From Bacteriovoracaceae bacterium (GTDB lineage Bacteria; Bdellovibrionota; UBA1018), in the NCBI GenBank assembly GCA_023250795.1, contig JAHFAB010000015.1:1-12643 (forward strand): 12,643 nt of DNA. Direction: 5' to 3'. Numbering within the stretch: the stretch's first letter is position 1; each line of letters begins with the position of its first letter. Shown piece after piece: positions 1 through 7,208 of this stretch. Under the pieces are notes generated by a model that ran no database searches, was not told the origin of the DNA, and saw only the letters and a program-made list of their open reading frames with translations. The position numbers and the translations under genes were made by a program.

Positions 1-93
1 AGCAGAAAAATTTGATCGGAAAATTTTACCAGCCTATCTGTAATACAAAGGAAGACTCTGCCTCAAAAGCGCTTGGTAATTACATGTTTTCTA

Positions 94-1140
94 CTACCCG
101 AACTTTAGATAAGGCCGCATTTTCTCCATCCCAAAACTATCAATTGCACTCAGTCGATTATGACAAGCGCACAAGACTGTGAGGTTTTCCTGTTCTGAGC
201 TTCCACCCATTGCAACGGGCACAATGTGTTCTACTTGTAGAAAATGTTTTTCAGTACAACGCTTTCCCGTGAGCTCTGAAAAATAGGTGCATTGTTCATC
301 CGCCCGATGAAATGCCATTTTTTTCGCTGAAACTGAGATATAAATTCGTGGTGTCCGAGGCTGCTTGCCAAATGCCTTACCCACTCCTTTTTTCGCGCCT
401 CGTACTTCTTCAGGAGAAGTGGTTTGTTTGCTGGCAGCAGCTTTTACTTCCTCTGAAAAAGTAGCGCCCGCCACAGAAAAAACCTTTTCTGCCAAAGCCT
501 GTCTGGGCAAAACCCGACCCTTTTCTTTTTTAAGCGCTTTCCTTAGTCCACTTTTAAAGATCTCAGCATAGCTTGGGTCAGCGTTCCCCTTCTGCTGTAA
601 CTTTGCCTTCATCTCAGCGATCAGCTCCATCAGTTCCTCATCTGCTACAAATCGAAGTTCAGACTGAGTTCCACTCAATACTCTGACTTTTTCTTTTGGA
701 AATGCTTCAGGTGAAATCTCTGCAAAAACTTTCTCAGCCTCTACTCGTGATTTACTCTCCACTTGCTTGAGTAGCTCTTGTTTTTCTTCTTTAGAGTATT
801 TCTTGTCTTTTTGGTTCTCATGACGCACAAATTTTTGAAATGATCCTATGACGGAAAGACTGAGATCTCCCTTTTCTAATGACTCTTTGATTTCAGGAAG
901 TTCTAAAGACAGGCGCATGGCATCTATACGAAGTTGAGCTCCGGAGTTACAGTATTTTAGATGCTTTGTACAATACTCAAACATGCTGCTAAACCCGAGG
1001 CGAGCATAAAGCCGTCTACTCTGGATCTCACGCAGGTGATCTAAAACCAGGTTTGTACTTTCGCGTTCCAGTAATACTGCTTTTTCTGTCTGTTCCAGAA
1101 GCTCTGAGTCGGATAGTTTTCTGATGTCGGTTGTCTTCAT
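94..1140 (-). CDS. HNH endonuclease family protein
   Basis: A 348-residue protein with a C-terminal HNH-type nuclease domain, predicted to bind a metal and cut DNA. The domain spans about residues 280-330. It shows C284 and C295, then the core VEHIVPVAMGG with E304-H305 in the place of the usual D/H-H pair, N319-L320, and C324-A-C326-H327-N328. The cysteines suggest a structural zinc site. The first 230 residues are charged and largely helical, as in the long N-terminal regions of the DUF222-like HNH proteins; I do not recognise a specific domain there. The ATG start at 1140 is supported by a GAGG ribosome site on the minus strand (1147-1150). The gene is divergent from the flagellar block and has no visible partner methylase or restriction gene. 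The family is often multicopy in Bdellovibrio-like genomes (recalled, not checked); its biological role is unclear. The nuclease assignment is firm, the cellular function is not. Confidence 0.85.
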   Translation of the reverse strand: MKTTDIRKLSDSELLEQTEKAVLLERESTNLVLDHLREIQSRRLYARLGFSSMFEYCTKHLKYCNSGAQLRIDAMRLSLELPEIKESLEKGDLSLSVIGSFQKFVRHENQKDKKYSKEEKQELLKQVESKSRVEAEKVFAEISPEAFPKEKVRVLSGTQSELRFVADEELMELIAEMKAKLQQKGNADPSYAEIFKSGLRKALKKEKGRVLPRQALAEKVFSVAGATFSEEVKAAASKQTTSPEEVRGAKKGVGKAFGKQPRTPRIYISVSAKKMAFHRADEQCTYFSELTGKRCTEKHFLQVEHIVPVAMGGSSEQENLTVLCACHNRLSAIDSFGMEKMRPYLKFG

Positions 1141-1514
1141 GTATGACCTCGTTTTCTAGATGAGTTCATACCAAATAATTTATTAAAAACAAGTAAAAAA
1201 TAGGTTTTTTATTGAATAAAAAATAAAATTCAGAACCTTCATTTTTCAAACACATACATTAAACTCTCCCTGTAAACACGCCTCACAAACCCGCCTAGAT
1301 CGCATGCCACGGAAGCACACGCCTTGATTGGTCTGACTTTCTTTACCCTTCAAATCCAGAATCCTAGGTAAACCCACCAGCAAATCAAGTCCAATCCATG
1401 CCCAAAACCCATACGCAGCTAAAAAAGCAGCAAAATCTGCTCGGCAAATTTTTCAGGTGTGGAAAATTATTCAGTCTATGCAATGGAAGTAATTCGTTGG
1501 AAAATAATTAAAGA
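1141..1514. other. Divergent intergenic region between HNH gene and fliJ
   Basis: This 374-base region separates two divergent starts and should hold promoters for both directions. The HNH-proximal part (about 1171-1245) is extremely A+T-rich. The middle (about 1260-1440) has a more mixed composition and holds a minus-strand frame open from 1452 to a TGA at 1246-1248, with no good start codon. Near fliJ there is an imperfect direct repeat, TGGAAAATTATT at 1460-1471 and TGGAAAATAATT at 1498-1509. I see no convincing sigma-70, sigma-54 or sigma-28 promoter upstream of fliJ, no RNA gene and no strong terminator. Confidence 0.6.
1165..1192 (-). promoter_or_regulatory. Possible sigma-70-like promoter for the HNH gene
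   Basis: On the minus strand TTGTTT (plus 1187-1192) is followed after 16 bases by TATGAA (plus 1165-1170), about 25 bases before the HNH start codon. Each hexamer is only a partial match to TTGACA/TATAAT, and the surroundings are very A+T-rich, so chance matches are expected. The call is tentative. Confidence 0.2.
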
Positions 1515-1982
1515 ATGAAGAAGTTTAAGTTTAAGTTCGAAGCAGTCGAGAGGGTTAGAAAGAGCAGAGAGACTGAAGCTCTCAAGAAGTTAGGCCTTGC
1601 TCAACTGAAATTACAAAAAGAAAAACAAATTAAATATGAGTTGCTTCGAGCTCTAGAAGACTCCCTGCTACGAAGAGAGCTTTTGGGACGTGAATCTACC
1701 AGTTCGACTGTTTTTGATTTGGAAAACAAGTTCATTACTGGAACAAAACAACGAATCATCCAGGCAGATCAGGCTATATTAAGAGCAAATCGAGAACTCG
1801 AAAAATCGATGTTTCATTACCTGTCTTCTAAGCGGCAAACTCGAGCGATGGAGTTGCTCAGAGAAAATAATTTTGAAGAATATAGAAAAAAACACAATAA
1901 ACTTGAACAAAAAGCATTAGATGATCTGTATACAAATCGTTTTAGACTTTCTCATCAAAATGATTCAGGAGAGTCAAAATGA
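1515..1982 (+). CDS. fliJ: Flagellar export protein FliJ
   Basis: A 155-residue, highly charged, almost wholly helical protein with the form of FliJ, the soluble coiled-coil stalk of the flagellar type III export ATPase. FliJ sits in the FliI hexamer, recycles export chaperones and contacts FlhA. The N-terminus (FKFKFEAVERVRKSRETEALKK) matches the usual FliJ opening of phenylalanine-rich start, then VLxxR and a long helix. The length is typical (about 145-155). The start has only a weak ribosome site (GGAAAA, 1499-1504). The stop overlaps the next gene by four bases (ATGA), suggesting coupled translation. FliI normally lies directly upstream but is absent here; the neighbour is the divergent HNH gene. 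Sequence conservation in FliJ is low, so the call rests on coiled-coil character, length and position before motE/fliK. Confidence 0.85.
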   Translation: MKKFKFKFEAVERVRKSRETEALKKLGLAQLKLQKEKQIKYELLRALEDSLLRRELLGRESTSSTVFDLENKFITGTKQRIIQADQAILRANRELEKSMFHYLSSKRQTRAMELLRENNFEEYRKKHNKLEQKALDDLYTNRFRLSHQNDSGESK

Positions 1983-2695
1983 AATTTCAACTGAGTTCTA
2001 AATTGATTGGGTTTGTTTTAGTGGTTGGATTATGTACAGCATCTGCTGAAGAACATGGCACTAAGCATGAAGACAAGCCAGAAGTGCATGCAAAAAAATC
2101 AATAAAGCAAGTTGAACCAACTGAGACTGATTCAGAGGAAGCTCCAGAAGTTCAAAAGTGTCTTGTGGATCCAATGACGATCGAAGACATACAGAAACGA
2201 AAAGAAGAGTTGGAGAAAAGAGAAAAAGAATTATCTGCGAAAGAAAAAGAACTCAAAGCCGCACAGGTAGCCTTTGATGGAGAGTTTAAAAAGATAAAAC
2301 AAGTTCGAGATGAAATCGAAAAATATCAAGGTCTCAATAAAAAAGAAAACGAAGAAAAAATAGCTAAACTTGTGGAAACATTCGAAACGATGGGTCCAAA
2401 GCCAGCTGCCAAGCTCCTTGAGTCTATAGATGAGTCACTCGCTGTTTCGGCAATGACGCGCATGTCAACGCTGAAACTTGCAAAAATTTTAAGTGCGATG
2501 GAGTCGGAGTCATCCTCGCGACTTACAGAACTGATGGCCGGGGTCATTAAGATCAAAAAAATGAAACCAGTCACAGAATCTCATGAGAAAGGAGGTGAAG
2601 AAAATGGAAATACAAACCGTAGCGCAAGCAGTTACCTCGACAACAAATCTGTCAGGCCAATTGAAAGCGAACAAAAAGCCGAAAAATCAATCTGA
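1979..2695 (+). CDS. MotE/YlxF-like flagellar operon protein (MgtE N-domain-like)
   Basis: A 238-residue exported or membrane-anchored protein. Residues 1-23 form a hydrophobic signal (cleavage likely after ASA) with no proper lipobox. Residues about 25-60 are an acidic/lysine linker, about 68-120 a strong coiled coil, and about 130-188 a helical repeat of the MgtE N-domain type, with MGPKPAAKLLESID and MSTLKLAKILSAM as the two matching helices. This is the layout of MotE (a periplasmic chaperone for MotC in rhizobia) and of YlxF of Firmicutes, which also sits between fliJ and fliK. The role here is inferred to be a periplasmic or membrane accessory factor of motor or hook assembly. The start overlaps fliJ by four bases and has GGAGAG upstream. 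The tail (residues about 209-238) overlaps fliK in another frame for 92 bases, an unusually long overlap for this operon. Confidence 0.75.
   Translation: MKFQLSSKLIGFVLVVGLCTASAEEHGTKHEDKPEVHAKKSIKQVEPTETDSEEAPEVQKCLVDPMTIEDIQKRKEELEKREKELSAKEKELKAAQVAFDGEFKKIKQVRDEIEKYQGLNKKENEEKIAKLVETFETMGPKPAAKLLESIDESLAVSAMTRMSTLKLAKILSAMESESSSRLTELMAGVIKIKKMKPVTESHEKGGEENGNTNRSASSYLDNKSVRPIESEQKAEKSI
2588..2597 (+). promoter_or_regulatory. Very strong Shine-Dalgarno of fliK, inside motE-like gene
   Basis: AAAGGAGGTG, continued by A at 2598, is a near-complete complement of the 16S rRNA 3' end. It lies about six bases before ATG 2604 and identifies that codon, not ATG 2583, as the fliK start, because 2583 lies upstream of this site. 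It is embedded in the coding sequence of the preceding gene. Confidence 0.85.
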
Positions 2696-4235
2696 AGCTG
2701 ATTTCGAAGGGGTATTAGGCGAAAATAGTGTCAAAGTGAGTATGTTGCCTAATGGGATGCCCGATGTTGTACAAAGTTCAGTGATGCCACAAACTCAAAT
2801 TCAAGATGAGACTGGATTGAAAAAACAAGAACCTATCAGTGGTCATGTCGATCAATCAAGTCAGCAAAAGAATTTGCGTTTGAGCTTAGCAGAACAGGCT
2901 CCTACTACACTCAAAGCTGCTTCCAGTTTGAATACTGCCCCAGCACTTGCTGGACTCAACCCTTGGAGTAAGGACTGGGTATTTGTCGGAGATGAGGAAA
3001 AAAATCCAACTCTAAAGACTCTAATACCTGAAAAAATAAAAACTCTTACTCAGAAAGGTGAGCAAAGTTCTAAGCTCTCTAAGAATCTTGAAGATCTAGA
3101 GGCTGTTCAGAATATTTTGCAAAATCTGAGAAGTGAGCCTGGAGACGTATCGTCAAAAGATCTATTAGTGGCACTAAAAGGTGCTCAGGAAAAAATAGAT
3201 TCTGATGATACTGCTGAAGCAAAGAACCTATTAGTGAATTATTTAAATAAAATGAATGGAGAGGTCACCCAAGAGGGTGGTGGAGTTGATATCGAAAGGG
3301 CTGCGAGTGGGTTGAATGGCCAAGTGAAGTCAATTTCTGGAGAGGATAAAGTTCGTACACAAACTCCCCAGGCTTTGGTGAAACACTTGACTGGCTCTGA
3401 GTTTGCCAACACTCTAAACAGTGTGGGTAAACAGTCGAAAGAGCAGGGTCAGGGCTTTGGCCAAGACCGGGATATGTCTCAGAATGAACCGCGGTCACGA
3501 TTGAAAGTGCTTGAGGGTGGAAATCAAGACTCTAAAGGGCTTGAATATCCTTTGAAGTTAAAGAATATAAATTCCAAACTCGAGACTCTTGCTCCAGTGA
3601 CTCATTCTGTGGAAAATTCCCTAGAAAATATGACAGCAAATTTGATGGATAATACAGTTCGTACTCAAGTAGTAAAAACTGTTCCATCAGAGGTGGCTGG
3701 TCATGTTGTCCCAGGGGAGATGGCAAGAGAGCGTTTGACGAGAGAGACTTTGCTTGGGATGAGCAATGAAATTCAAAATATTGCTCAAAAAGGAACGGGC
3801 GGTGAAATGAGAGTGAGACTTAAGCCAGATGGCTTAGGAGAACTTAATCTTCATGTGATGACTCGTGGACAGGCAGTGGGACTTAAGATCCAAGCTTCGA
3901 ATGAGCAAGCTAAGAAAATTCTAGAAGAAAGCATTGGCTTTCTGAAAGAGACCTTAGCTAATCAAAATCTGAGTTTGGCTAAAGTCGATGTCTCAGTGAC
4001 TCAGGCGACAAATTCGTCTCCAAACAATCAATTTGGGAATGAAACAAACCTGAATCAATGGACAGGGCAAAGCTCAAGCCATCGTGATCAAGCAAGAAGT
4101 GCTTGGGATGGGACTGAATCCCATTCAGTGCCCAGGTCTCGTCAGAACATCCTGAGTAATATGACAAGTAGTAATGCGAACAGTCCTGGAATCCAAAGAA
4201 GTGTTGAGAGCGGTCGTTTAGACGTAATGGCTTAG
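2604..4235 (+). CDS. fliK: Flagellar hook-length control protein FliK
   Basis: A 543-residue protein from the chosen start (MEIQTVAQAV). FliK is exported during hook growth, measures hook length and switches FlhB from rod/hook to filament substrates. The first 390 residues are low-complexity, hydrophilic and rich in S, Q, N, K and E, as expected of the extended ruler. The conserved C-terminal hook-length domain (Flg_hook) lies at about 395-470: GEMRVRLKPDGLGELNLHV, then LKIQASNEQAKKILEESI, then LKETLANQNLSLAKVDVSV. A disordered S/Q/N-rich tail follows. It sits between motE-like and flgD, the usual place. An in-frame ATG at 2583 would add seven residues but precedes the ribosome site, so it is rejected. 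The start falls 92 bases inside the preceding gene. Confidence 0.93.
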   Translation: MEIQTVAQAVTSTTNLSGQLKANKKPKNQSEADFEGVLGENSVKVSMLPNGMPDVVQSSVMPQTQIQDETGLKKQEPISGHVDQSSQQKNLRLSLAEQAPTTLKAASSLNTAPALAGLNPWSKDWVFVGDEEKNPTLKTLIPEKIKTLTQKGEQSSKLSKNLEDLEAVQNILQNLRSEPGDVSSKDLLVALKGAQEKIDSDDTAEAKNLLVNYLNKMNGEVTQEGGGVDIERAASGLNGQVKSISGEDKVRTQTPQALVKHLTGSEFANTLNSVGKQSKEQGQGFGQDRDMSQNEPRSRLKVLEGGNQDSKGLEYPLKLKNINSKLETLAPVTHSVENSLENMTANLMDNTVRTQVVKTVPSEVAGHVVPGEMARERLTRETLLGMSNEIQNIAQKGTGGEMRVRLKPDGLGELNLHVMTRGQAVGLKIQASNEQAKKILEESIGFLKETLANQNLSLAKVDVSVTQATNSSPNNQFGNETNLNQWTGQSSSHRDQARSAWDGTESHSVPRSRQNILSNMTSSNANSPGIQRSVESGRLDVMA

Positions 4236-4251
4236 ATAAAAAGGATAAGTA

Positions 4252-5337
4252 ATGGTGCAAGGTCTTAAGAGTCGAGAAGTTACCGTACAACCCATGGAAA
4301 ATGCTTCTATGAATTATGGAAGCTCTGGCCAAAGCGGTGGCTTATTGTCTAATCAAAAAGATGCGAAAGAGGCTAATACTGAGGCCAAATATGGTGAAAT
4401 CTGGAATCAAGTCCAAGCCAAGTTTGGAGCCAAAGTAGAAAAGCCCAGAGAAATCAAAAAAACTTTAGGAAAAGATGATTTCTTACGCATCATGATTACA
4501 CAAATGAAACACCAAGACCCGACACAACCCTTCAAAGCCGAGCAGTTTGCAAGTGAGATGGCTCAATATGCGTCAGTCGAGCAGTTGCAGAACATCAATC
4601 AGAACCTTGGGAAGATGTCAGGACAGAATCAACCTATGGAAAGACTTGCAATGACCGGTCTCATTGGAAAATCTGTCACAGTGGACCGAGAACGCTTTCC
4701 ACATGCTGAAGGGAGTGCTGATTCACTTTCTTTTGCATTGCCGAAAGATGCTTCTCAGGTCCATGTGGCGATTATTGCTGAAAATGGAGAAACAGCATTT
4801 CAAAAAGATTTGGGAGCTCAAAAAGCAGGAAATAATAGTTTTACATGGGATGGAATTAAATCAAATACTGTTCCAGCGAAATCAGGGGGTTACTTTTTTA
4901 GAATCACAGCTCAAGATCCTAATGGGCAGTCCTTGCCGACCAATCCTATAGCGCGAACTCAAGTGGTGGGAGTGAGCTTTGAAGGAGCAGAGCCAGTTTT
5001 TTTAGTAGGAGATCTCAATCGACCTGATAAAGTTACTTTACGAAATATTGTGAAAATTGAATCTGATTCTACTCAATCACCACGTCTTGCTCAGTCACAA
5101 GATCAATCTGGCCAAAATTTACCAGAAAACACTCAAACACAGGCCCTGATTTCTTTTAAAAAAGGTGTGGGTTCCGAGAATCTCAATCTAAAAGCCATTC
5201 CTCAAGAAGCAAAAGAGGCCATCTCAAAATATCAGCAATCAAAACAGAATTTAGAAGAAAAAGGATTTCCAAATGGACTTCATGATAATGTGAGTGGTGA
5301 TGAAGTAGAAAAAAAGGAGGCGAATAGTCATGACTAG
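4252..5337 (+). CDS. flgD: Flagellar hook capping protein FlgD
   Basis: A 361-residue FlgD, the scaffold cap exported to the tip of the growing hook where it guides FlgE polymerisation. The conserved cap segment lies at about 72-119: LGKDDFLRIMITQMKHQDP, then TQPFKAEQFASEMAQYASVEQ, a textbook FlgD signature. Residues about 150-235 form the FlgD Ig-like/tudor part, with FTWDG near 197-201 and PAKSGGYFFRITA after it. It is longer than typical FlgD (about 220-250): it has about 70 extra residues at the N-terminus and a polar Q/K/E-rich tail from about 270. ATG 4252 has AAGGA (4241-4245) at six bases. The 3' end overlaps the next gene by eight bases. Assignment is firm; the function of the tail is unknown. 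Confidence 0.95.
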   Translation: MVQGLKSREVTVQPMENASMNYGSSGQSGGLLSNQKDAKEANTEAKYGEIWNQVQAKFGAKVEKPREIKKTLGKDDFLRIMITQMKHQDPTQPFKAEQFASEMAQYASVEQLQNINQNLGKMSGQNQPMERLAMTGLIGKSVTVDRERFPHAEGSADSLSFALPKDASQVHVAIIAENGETAFQKDLGAQKAGNNSFTWDGIKSNTVPAKSGGYFFRITAQDPNGQSLPTNPIARTQVVGVSFEGAEPVFLVGDLNRPDKVTLRNIVKIESDSTQSPRLAQSQDQSGQNLPENTQTQALISFKKGVGSENLNLKAIPQEAKEAISKYQQSKQNLEEKGFPNGLHDNVSGDEVEKKEANSHD

Positions 5338-5755
5338 TGGTGGACCTTTTCTTTATCCCAATGTCACTTCGATTCCGAAAGAATCTGGAGTTAGCCAGAC
5401 GGAACGAGTACCTAAAAAAGGGATTGAGAGTGAATTTGATCAAGTTTATAAAAAAACATTAGACGAAAGTGGGCAGAAACAAGATCTTAATCAGGTCCGA
5501 GAACCTCTAAAATTCTCAGCTCATGCTTATCAAAGATTGCAAGATCGAAAGATTAAGTTAGATCCAGCCCTTTTGTCCAAAATTAATGATGCAGTTGATA
5601 AGGCAGATGCGAAAGGAGTAGGAGAGACATTGATCTTGACCAAGGATGCTGCGTTGATTGTGAGTGTAAAAAACAGAACTGTGATTACAGCTCTGGATAA
5701 GAATTCGATGACTGGGAATGTTTTTACAAATATTGATGGTGCTGTGATTGTTTAG
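5330..5755 (+). CDS. TIGR02530-type flagellar operon protein
   Basis: A 141-residue soluble protein. Residues about 62-141 match the conserved 'flagellar operon protein' family (TIGR02530) as I remember it: FSAHAYQRLQDRKIKLDP, then INDAVDKADAKGVGETLIL, then ALIVSVKNRTVITALDKN, ending VFTNIDGAVIV. The first 60 residues are polar and variable. The family is found between flgD and flgE in Firmicutes and some deltaproteobacterial operons, exactly as here. No molecular function is established to my knowledge; a role in hook or hook-cap assembly or export is inferred from position. ATG 5330 follows AAGGAGG (5314-5320) by nine bases and overlaps flgD by eight. No signal peptide or membrane segment is visible. 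Confidence 0.85.
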   Translation: MTSGGPFLYPNVTSIPKESGVSQTERVPKKGIESEFDQVYKKTLDESGQKQDLNQVREPLKFSAHAYQRLQDRKIKLDPALLSKINDAVDKADAKGVGETLILTKDAALIVSVKNRTVITALDKNSMTGNVFTNIDGAVIV

Positions 5756-5773
5756 TTGAAGTGTAATAATAAC

Positions 5774-5863
5774 TAGGCTGGACCCTGTACGGGAAGCCTA
5801 AAATTCATTCTGATTGATTGAGGAATGAGTGAACTAGAACCAAATAGACGCAAGGAGGCGTCT
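5774..5863 (+). promoter_or_regulatory. Structured flgE leader: three tandem stem-loops
   Basis: The 113-base gap before flgE holds three inverted repeats in a row. (1) TAGGCT 5774-5779 pairs with AGCCTA 5795-5800, with an inner CCC/GGG. (2) ATTCATTC 5803-5810 pairs with GAATGAGT 5823-5830 with one G-U pair. (3) AGACGC 5846-5851 pairs with GCGTCT 5858-5863, a perfect six-pair stem whose loop is AAGGAG, the ribosome binding site. Each element carries a GGA (5780-5782, 5822-5824, 5854-5856). None is followed by a T run, so they do not look like intrinsic terminators. The arrangement suggests translational control of flgE or RNA processing. The inverted repeats are seen; the regulatory role is inferred. 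Confidence 0.6.
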
Positions 5864-5868
5864 CGTAT

Positions 5869-7152
5869 ATGGGTATATTATCCTCGATGTACACAGGTAT
5901 CACTGGCTTGCAAGGCCAGGGAGAGGCATTGTCGATTTACGGCGACAATATTGCCAACTCCAACACAGTCGGGTTTAAGGTGAGCCGACCAGAATTCCAA
6001 GATGTGATTGCAAAATCGCTCAAAGGATTATTGGGAGGTAACCAAATCGGCCGTGGAACAAGGCTTTCAGCAGTTAATCCTATTTTCTCTCAGGGATCCA
6101 TTGTTCAAACTGAGTCGGCTACAGACTTAGCGATTACTGGAGATGGATTCTTTTGCATTAACGGGATTGATGGCAGGAGCTTTACTCGAAATGGAGCTTT
6201 CCATTTTGACAAAGAAGGAAAGCTGATCAACGCAGATAATTTTCGTGTTCAAGGTTTCAAAGCAGACGAAGATGGAAAGATTACCTCAAAATTAGGTGAT
6301 ATTTCTGTCGATCGAACTGTAATTGACGCCAAACGTACCAACAAAGTTGATATGTTTATGAACCTCGACTTAAGGGCAGACAGTGCAATGGAGTTCAATC
6401 CAGAAAAACCAGAGCTCACTTCTCATTTTGCTACAGGAGTTACTGTTTACGATAGCGCAGGAACAGCTCACGTTTTGACCACTTATTTTAACAAAACTGG
6501 GGATGGTGAGTGGACCTGGAGAGCTATGGCAAAAGGCGATGAGATCAATGGTGGTAAAAAGGATCAATTGATCGAACAAGCTAGGGGAAGGTTGAAGTTT
6601 GATACTGATGGAAAATTGCTTGAACAGAGCACAGACCGATCAGAGTTTAATTTCAATAAAGGAGCCCTCCCAGATCAGAGTATTTTGTTTAACTTTGGTG
6701 ACGAAAAAAGTAAGGGTGGAAGTGGATTACAAGTCACTCAATATGGGACAAACTCTGAGATCTACAAAACTCTACAAGATGGTTATTCTGCCGGTACTTT
6801 GGCTGGGATGACGTTTAACGACGACGGAGTTTTGGCGGCTATTTACACCAATGGTCAAAATATTAACCTCGCTCAAATTTCTATCGGGAAGTTTGAAAAT
6901 CCTGAAGGACTCTTCAAGGTGGGGCAAAACAGATATAGAGAAAGTCGTTTGTCGGGTCAACCGACTTTAGGAGCTCCTCAATCTGGTGGCCGTGGTAGTG
7001 TTTCATCTAAAACAATTGAGTCATCTACTACAGATATTGCAAACGAGTTTATCAATCTGATGACTGCTCAAAGAAACTTCCAAGCCAATAGCAAAGTCAT
7101 TGGCGTTGCAGATGAAATGATGCAGGAAGTTCTAAATCTGAAAAGGTCATAA
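5869..7152 (+). CDS. flgE: Flagellar hook protein FlgE
   Basis: A 427-residue FlgE, the structural subunit of the hook that joins rod to filament outside the cell. The N-terminal rod-type motif is at about 3-40 (SMYTGITGLQGQGEALSIYG, then DNIANSNTVGFK). The hook signature LAITGDGFF is at 88-95, with NGAF following at 108-111. Residues about 145-330 form the variable outer domain. The C-terminal conserved helix lies at 386-427 (TDIANEFINLMTAQRNFQAN). There is no signal peptide, as expected for type III export. It has a single cysteine, C96, directly after the GDGFF motif. Length is normal for FlgE (about 400-430). ATG 5869 follows AAGGAGG (5852-5858) by ten bases, with the site held in the loop of a hairpin. 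A stem-loop lies just after the stop. Confidence 0.96.
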   Translation: MGILSSMYTGITGLQGQGEALSIYGDNIANSNTVGFKVSRPEFQDVIAKSLKGLLGGNQIGRGTRLSAVNPIFSQGSIVQTESATDLAITGDGFFCINGIDGRSFTRNGAFHFDKEGKLINADNFRVQGFKADEDGKITSKLGDISVDRTVIDAKRTNKVDMFMNLDLRADSAMEFNPEKPELTSHFATGVTVYDSAGTAHVLTTYFNKTGDGEWTWRAMAKGDEINGGKKDQLIEQARGRLKFDTDGKLLEQSTDRSEFNFNKGALPDQSILFNFGDEKSKGGSGLQVTQYGTNSEIYKTLQDGYSAGTLAGMTFNDDGVLAAIYTNGQNINLAQISIGKFENPEGLFKVGQNRYRESRLSGQPTLGAPQSGGRGSVSSKTIESSTTDIANEFINLMTAQRNFQANSKVIGVADEMMQEVLNLKRS

Positions 7153-7172
7153 ATAATGACTGTATAAAATAT

Positions 7173-7208
7173 GGAGGTCTGCTGTCAATGAGTTGACAAT
7201 AGGCCTCC
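7173..7208 (+). promoter_or_regulatory. Compound stem-loop just after flgE
   Basis: GGAGGTC (7173-7179) pairs with GGCCTCC (7202-7208) with one G-U pair, extended by T7180-A7201. Inside it TGTCAA (7183-7188) pairs with TTGACA (7193-7198) around a TGAG loop. It begins 21 bases past the flgE stop. Only CTGTTTAG follows, so it is a poor intrinsic terminator. A role in stabilising the 3' end of flgE message or in partial attenuation before fliL is inferred. An alternative hairpin CCCTGT/ACAGGG (7207-7212 and 7225-7230) overlaps its 3' arm and could compete. Confidence 0.6.

Noticed and set aside
2..43. Plus-strand frame ending at TAA 41-43 as the tail of an upstream gene (possibly fliI)
   Set aside because: Thirteen residues only, with no resemblance to the FliI C-terminus; cannot be supported.
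1205..1223. Perfect palindrome TTTTTTATT-G-AATAAAAAA upstream of the HNH gene
   Set aside because: Made only of A/T in an A/T-only stretch; a one-base loop cannot fold as RNA and such palindromes arise easily by chance.
1426..1441. AGCAG/CTGCT hairpin followed by ATTTTT as a possible terminator
   Set aside because: Stem of only five pairs, the T run is several bases away, and no gene on the plus strand ends here.
1460..1514. Search for a sigma-28, sigma-54 or sigma-70 promoter before fliJ
   Set aside because: No pair of elements with acceptable match and spacing; only an imperfect 12-base direct repeat was seen.
3265..3498. Antisense open frames inside fliK, flgD and other genes
   Set aside because: Low-complexity shadows of well-supported genes, with no ribosome sites or recognisable domains.
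5739..5770. Possible promoter for flgE with a TGTAAT -10 element
   Set aside because: The -10 is a good match but no -35 element lies at 16-18 bases, so it is probably chance in A+T-rich DNA.
6154..6156. Single FlgE cysteine (C96) as a spirochete-like hook cross-linking residue
   Set aside because: In spirochetes the lysinoalanine cross-link involves a cysteine in the outer domain; this one sits in the conserved GDGFF region and no matching lysine context is evident.
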